NCBI GenBank assembly: GCA_964393335.1
Contig: CAYMTN010000219.1
Span: 1-9,083 of the forward strand
From: CAYMTN01 sp964393335
GTDB lineage: Bacteria; Chloroflexota; Anaerolineae; Aggregatilineales; Aggregatilineaceae
Length of the DNA stretch: 9,083 bases
Reading direction: 5' to 3'
Positions 5,532-9,083 of this stretch are shown here, piece after piece. Under the pieces are notes generated by a model. That model did not search any database. It was not told where the DNA came from and was given only the letters and a program-made list of their open reading frames with translations. The first letter of the stretch is position 1. Each line of letters opens with the position of its first letter. Position numbers and translations under genes: made by a program.

Positions 5532-6557
5532 ATGGTCACCGAAGCACAAACCGCGCATCAGATCGACGACGCCGGGCTTGATCTGGAACCCAAAACACTG
5601 TTAGAAATGTACTGGCAGATGATCCGTGCGCGCCGGACCGATGAACGCGTCTGGGTACTGCACCGCCAGGGCAAGGTTGCCTTTCATATTTCCGGGATCG
5701 GCCACGAAGGAATTCAGGTTGGGGCGGCCTACGCCATGCGGCGCGGCGTAGACTATGCCCATCTGTACTACCGTGACATCGCATTTTCGTTCGCGCTGGG
5801 TTATACCCCGCGCGATTTTATGCTGGCCGTATTCGGCAAAGAGGGCGAGCCGACCAGCGGCGCACGCCAGATGCCGTCCCACTTCAGCAGCCGGGCGCTG
5901 GGTATGCTGGCGGCGTCCAGCCCGGTAGCGACCCAGGTCCCGCAGGCCGCCGGGGCGGCGTTGGCCTGCAAGCTGCGCGGCGAGGACCGGATCGTCGTCA
6001 CGACGTTGGGCGAAGGCTCGACCAGTGAGGGCGACTGGTACGAGGGCCTGAACTGGGCAGGCGTCCACCGGCTGCCGCTGATATGCCTGGTCGAAAACAA
6101 TATCTACGCGATCTCGGTCCCGATGCAGCTTCAGATGGCGGTGCCGAACGTCGCCGACCGCGCCCCGATGTTTGGCATCGCGGGCGCGATTGTTGACGGC
6201 AATGACGTGCTGGCGTCCTACCGCGTGATGAAAGAAGCTGCCGACCGGGCACGCAGCGGCGGCGGCGCGACACTGGTCGAAGCCAAAACGTACCGCCCGG
6301 TGCCGCATTCCTCCGACGACGACGACCGCACTTATCGCTCGCGCGACGAAGTGAACCATTGGAAGCGGCTCGATCCGATCCTGCGCTACCAGAATTACCT
6401 GCGCGACAAAGGGTTGTTAGACGACGCCGCGATTGACGAAGTCGAGGCGCGCGTCCGCCAGGAAGTAGACGAGGCGCAGGCGGCAGCCATCGCCGCGCCC
6501 TACCCGCCGCCCGAAGCGGCACTGTTCCCCGTGTACAAGCCGTCCGACGAAGCGTAA
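5532..6557 (+). CDS. 2-oxoacid dehydrogenase E1 component, alpha subunit (branched-chain type)
   Basis: This is the thiamine-diphosphate half of E1, which decarboxylates a 2-oxoacid and passes the acyl group to the lipoyl arm of E2 in the cytoplasm. The 341-residue protein carries the ThDP/Mg motif GEGSTSEGDWYEG (160-172) ending in ENN (188-190), with Glu in the usual Asp place of the opening GDG. RQMPSHF (112-118) and SSPVATQVPQAAGAA (129-143) are close to the SSPLATQIPQAVGAA pattern known from branched-chain E1-alpha. The loop PHSSDDDD (258-265) matches the ordered HSS region of that family. These point to 2-oxoisovalerate dehydrogenase rather than pyruvate dehydrogenase, but the substrate is not proven. 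AGGAG (5521-5525) lies six bases before the ATG. It is the first gene of an operon with E1-beta (20 bases on) and E2. The symbols bkdA and pdhA would both be guesses. Confidence 0.92.
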   Translation: MVTEAQTAHQIDDAGLDLEPKTLLEMYWQMIRARRTDERVWVLHRQGKVAFHISGIGHEGIQVGAAYAMRRGVDYAHLYYRDIAFSFALGYTPRDFMLAVFGKEGEPTSGARQMPSHFSSRALGMLAASSPVATQVPQAAGAALACKLRGEDRIVVTTLGEGSTSEGDWYEGLNWAGVHRLPLICLVENNIYAISVPMQLQMAVPNVADRAPMFGIAGAIVDGNDVLASYRVMKEAADRARSGGGATLVEAKTYRPVPHSSDDDDRTYRSRDEVNHWKRLDPILRYQNYLRDKGLLDDAAIDEVEARVRQEVDEAQAAAIAAPYPPPEAALFPVYKPSDEA

Positions 6558-6577
6558 GCGAGGAGCCACAACCAACC

Positions 6578-7567
6578 ATGTCTGAAATCACGCTGATCGA
6601 AGGGTTGCGCCAGGCGATGGACGAGGAGATGGAACGCGACGAACGTGTTTTCATCACCGGCGAGGATGTGGGGCCGCGCGGCGGGGTGTTTCGCGCGACG
6701 GTGGGTTTATACGACAAATACGGACCGGACCGTGTCATCGACTCGCCGCTGGCCGAGTTGAGCATCGTGGCCGTTGGCATTGGCGCGGCGATGGTGGGCA
6801 TGCGTCCGATCTGCGAAATCCAGTTCGCGGATTACATCTTCCCGGCCTTTAACCAGATCGTCAACGAAGCGGCGCATATTTATTACCGGTCCAATGGCGA
6901 ATGGCACGCCCCGATGGTCATCCGCGCGCCGTATGGCGGCGGCATCGGCGGCGGGCTGTACCACTCGCAGAGCGTCGAAGCCGTCTTTTCGCACGCGCCC
7001 GGTCTCAAAGTCGTGATTCCAAGCAATCCCTACGACGCTAAGGGCCTGCTGAAATCCGCCGTGCGCGATCCGAACCCGGTGATGATCTTCGAGCCGAAAA
7101 AAGGCTACCGGTTGATCCGGGGGGAAGTCCCTGACGACACCGAGGTACTCGTCCCGATTGGCACGTCGGCGGTCACGCGTGAAGGCAGCGACCTGACGGT
7201 GTATGCCTACGGCATGATGCACTATTACACCTTGCAGGCAGCGCAGACCGTCGCCGCGCAGGATGGCATCGAATGTGAAGTGGTGGACATCCGCACGCTG
7301 GTGCCGCTCGACAGACAGACGGTGATCGACTCGTTCAAAAAAACGGGCAAGGCGCTGATCGTCTACGAAGACAACCGATTCCTGGGTTACGGGGCCGAGA
7401 TCGCCGCGATCCTCAGCGACGAGGCGTTCGAATACATGGACGGGCCGATCCGCCGCCTGGCCGGGCCGGACGTGCCGGGCGTGCCGTTTGCGCACACTAT
7501 GCAGGACTTTTTCATGCCCAGCCCGGAAAAAATCGCCAACGCGATCCGCGAGTTGGCGGCATATTAA
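6578..7567 (+). CDS. 2-oxoacid dehydrogenase E1 component, beta subunit
   Basis: This is the partner of E1-alpha in the alpha2beta2 E1 enzyme. At 329 residues it has the normal family length. The N-terminal pyrimidine-binding domain holds FITGEDVGPRGGVF (25-38) and SPLAELSIVAVGIGAA (56-71), where Glu60 is the expected residue that activates the ThDP aminopyrimidine. GLYHSQ (126-131) carries the expected active-site His129. The C-terminal transketolase-like domain includes VDIRTLVPLD and ends after GPDVPGVPFAHTMQDFFMPS, a usual E1-beta tail. AGGAG (6561-6565) is 12 bases before the ATG, rather far, so initiation may lean on coupling to E1-alpha, which stops 20 bases upstream. It shares the codon bias of its neighbours. 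Pyruvate and branched-chain versions are hard to tell apart here. Confidence 0.93.
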   Translation: MSEITLIEGLRQAMDEEMERDERVFITGEDVGPRGGVFRATVGLYDKYGPDRVIDSPLAELSIVAVGIGAAMVGMRPICEIQFADYIFPAFNQIVNEAAHIYYRSNGEWHAPMVIRAPYGGGIGGGLYHSQSVEAVFSHAPGLKVVIPSNPYDAKGLLKSAVRDPNPVMIFEPKKGYRLIRGEVPDDTEVLVPIGTSAVTREGSDLTVYAYGMMHYYTLQAAQTVAAQDGIECEVVDIRTLVPLDRQTVIDSFKKTGKALIVYEDNRFLGYGAEIAAILSDEAFEYMDGPIRRLAGPDVPGVPFAHTMQDFFMPSPEKIANAIRELAAY

Positions 7568-7583
7568 ACAACAAACAGCGGTA

Positions 7584-7650
7584 GGTTTTCGGCGATTCAT
7601 GCAGCGGGCGAGAATCCGGCGGCACGCCCACTACTGACTAGCCGAAAACC
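7584..7650 (+). other. nested hairpin in the E1-beta/E2 gap
   Basis: GGTTTTCGGC (7584-7593) pairs perfectly over 10 bp with GCCGAAAACC (7641-7650). Inside, GGGCG (7606-7610) pairs with CGCCC (7625-7629) around a 14-base loop. No T run follows, so it is not a standard terminator. It lies between two genes whose products belong to one complex, 49 bases before the E2 start. It could be an mRNA processing or stability element, or an inverted repeat of other origin. The full gap (7568-7699) holds no gene. Confidence 0.6.
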
Positions 7651-7683
7651 GGCCACGCTTTACGCATTAGTAGCAATAACGGG

Positions 7684-7689
7684 TGAGGA
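7684..7689 (+). promoter_or_regulatory. ribosome binding site of E2
   Basis: TGAGGA stands 10 bases before the ATG at 7700, outside the hairpin that ends at 7650. Confidence 0.5.
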
Positions 7690-7699
7690 CAAAACACGT

Positions 7700-9058
7700 A
7701 TGGCAACGAAAGTCATCATGCCGCAAATGGGCGAAAGCGTCGTCGAAGGGATGGTCGGCCAGTGGCTGAAACAGGTCGGCGACGCGGTCGAGGAATACGA
7801 GCCGATTGTCGAGGTCGAAACGGACAAGGTCACGTCCGAAGTCACGGCGTCTACCGGCGGCACGCTGCTAAAGATCTACGTTTCCGAAGGGATCACGGTG
7901 CCTGCCGGGACGGTCCTGGCCATGATCGGGGAGCCGGGCGAGGATGTGCCCGATTCGGTCGAGGCGGAACACGTCGCCGCGTTCGGTCACAGGGCGATGG
8001 GTGAGAGCGCACCGGCCAGCCGCGCGCCCCAGGTCGAATCCGCGCCACCGCCCGCGCCAGAACCGGTCCGCGACATGGGGCAGCCTGAACCGGCGCACGG
8101 GATGCCACACGTCACGCCGGTCGTAGCCCGCATCGCGGCGGAACATCACATCGACGTGCGCCGGGTCAGCGGCAGCGGGCACGGCGGGCGCGTCACGAAA
8201 AAGGACATCATGGCCTACATCGAACGCGGCGCGGCGCAGCCAGCCGAACAGGCCGCGCAGGAACTGCCCGCCTGGGAGCGTCCCGGCAGCGGCGACCTGT
8301 TCAAACCGACCGACGACCTGTACAAAACCACAGTCCCGGCGGACCACGTGCACACGGCCCCGCCCGCGCCGGGCAAACCGGGCGAGTTGATCCCGCTCAG
8401 CACCATGCGCCGCCGGATCGCGGAGCACATGGTGTTGAGCAAGCTGCACACCGCGCCGCACGTGACGACCGTCTTTGAAGCGGACCTGAGCCGCGTCGTC
8501 GCGCACCGCGCCGCCAACAAAGACGCCTACGCCCGGCGCGGCATCAACCTGACATTTACCGCCTACTTCATGGCCGCCACCGCCGAGGCGCTGCGCCGCC
8601 ATCCCCACGTCAACAGCCAGTGGACCGACGAAGGGATTCTGCTCAAACCGGACGTGGCTATCGGCATGGCGGTCGCGCTGGACGAAGGCTTGATCGTGCC
8701 GGTGATCAAACACGCCGACGAGCTGTCGCTGGCCGGGCTGGCGCGGCAGGTCAACGACCTGGCGCAGCGTGCGCGGGCGAACGCGCTCACCCCGGATGAG
8801 GTGCAGGGCGGCACGTTCACCATCACCAATCACGGCGTCGCGGGCAGCCTGTTCGCCACGCCGATCATCAACCAGCCGCAGGCCGGTATCCTGGGCGTGG
8901 GCGCGATCCAGAAACGCGTCGTCGTGCTGGATAATGACGCCATCGCCGTGCGCCCGATGGTTTACCTGTCGTTCACGTTCGATCATCGCGTGTTGGATGG
9001 CGCAGCGGCGGATTGGTTCGCGGCGGAGATCGTCAAGCGGCTGGAGGAATGGACGTAA
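7700..9058 (+). CDS. 2-oxoacid dehydrogenase E2 (dihydrolipoyl acyltransferase)
   Basis: This is the core of the complex: it takes the acyl group from E1 on a swinging lipoyl arm and transfers it to CoA. The 452 residues show three parts. A lipoyl domain (1-78) has ETDKVTSEV with lipoyl Lys43. After a Pro/Ala/Glu linker comes the peripheral-subunit-binding domain (about 137-173, VARIAAEHHIDVRRVSGSG and GRVTKKDI), which docks E1 or E3. The catalytic acetyltransferase domain (about 229-452) ends with FDHRVLDG, giving His429 and Asp433. One lipoyl domain is usual for branched-chain and 2-oxoglutarate E2 and for many bacterial pyruvate E2s, so the context of E1-alpha decides for branched-chain. 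The linker before the catalytic domain (178-228) contains GSGDLFKPTDDLYKTT, less flexible-looking than normal. The E3 (lipoamide dehydrogenase) gene is not in the window. Confidence 0.94.
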   Translation: MATKVIMPQMGESVVEGMVGQWLKQVGDAVEEYEPIVEVETDKVTSEVTASTGGTLLKIYVSEGITVPAGTVLAMIGEPGEDVPDSVEAEHVAAFGHRAMGESAPASRAPQVESAPPPAPEPVRDMGQPEPAHGMPHVTPVVARIAAEHHIDVRRVSGSGHGGRVTKKDIMAYIERGAAQPAEQAAQELPAWERPGSGDLFKPTDDLYKTTVPADHVHTAPPAPGKPGELIPLSTMRRRIAEHMVLSKLHTAPHVTTVFEADLSRVVAHRAANKDAYARRGINLTFTAYFMAATAEALRRHPHVNSQWTDEGILLKPDVAIGMAVALDEGLIVPVIKHADELSLAGLARQVNDLAQRARANALTPDEVQGGTFTITNHGVAGSLFATPIINQPQAGILGVGAIQKRVVVLDNDAIAVRPMVYLSFTFDHRVLDGAAADWFAAEIVKRLEEWT

Positions 9059-9077
9059 GGCAGGCGGTGGCGCTGCC
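9059..9077 (+). other. short hairpin just after E2
   Basis: GGCAG (9059-9063) pairs with CTGCC (9073-9077) around nine bases, straight after the E2 stop. The window ends six bases later, so it cannot be told whether a T run or another operon gene follows. Confidence 0.2.
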
Positions 9078-9083
9078 CCCACA

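Noticed and set aside
5287..5604. Plus-strand open frames across the divergent promoter region
   Set aside because: They have no recognisable product and an Arg/Pro-rich composition, and they overlap the well-supported E1-alpha start.
7584..7650. Intrinsic terminator after E1-beta
   Set aside because: The stem is strong but no T run follows, and E2 belongs to the same complex and reading direction.
1..9083. CRISPR arrays, tRNA or rRNA genes, insertion sequences, toxin-antitoxin or phage genes
   Set aside because: Looked for on both strands; no regularly spaced repeats, cloverleaf-like sequences, transposase motifs or phage proteins were seen.

Overview
The window is GC-rich DNA with strongly G/C-biased third codon positions. 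It probably comes from an aerobic, heterotrophic bacterium, plausibly Chloroflexota (Anaerolineae-like). That assignment is an inference from gene content: a coxB with a fused cytochrome c domain, branched-chain-type 2-oxoacid dehydrogenase genes, and several MFS exporters. No rRNA, tRNA, CRISPR array, insertion sequence or integrase gene is visible.

Layout from left to right. (1) Bases 1-190 are puzzling: a plus-strand membrane-protein tail runs, with no stop, into what looks like the first codons of a gene that follows coxB on the minus strand. (2) coxB, subunit II of a caa3-type cytochrome oxidase, lies on the minus strand (192-1274). (3) A 427-base non-coding gap becomes strikingly AT-rich over its right two thirds. 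It carries short repeats and a perfect 8-bp dyad just before the next gene. (4) A DHA3/EntS-like MFS exporter (1702-3066, plus) ends in a strong intrinsic terminator. (5) A two-gene plus-strand operon (3199-3908) encodes a MerR-family regulator and a small membrane protein, with overlapping stop and start codons. Its promoter is a textbook MerR-type promoter: a 19-bp spacer filled by a 21-bp dyad. The predicted transcript starts at or next to the ATG, so it is probably leaderless. (6) A second, convergent MFS transporter lies on the minus strand (3978-5288). (7) A divergent promoter region leads to an operon for E1-alpha, E1-beta and E2 of a 2-oxoacid dehydrogenase complex (5532-9058), best matching the branched-chain type. 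E3 is not in the window. A 132-base gap between E1-beta and E2 holds a nested hairpin.

Functionally the window joins central energy metabolism (oxidative decarboxylation of 2-oxoacids, terminal oxidase) with efflux. The most distinctive feature is the MerR/small-membrane-protein operon: the operator is classical, but the regulator has no cysteine and the partner protein is unrecognised. I see no clear evidence of a wholly new multi-gene system. The best leads are this operon, the dyad before the first MFS gene, the E1-beta/E2 hairpin and the left-edge junction.
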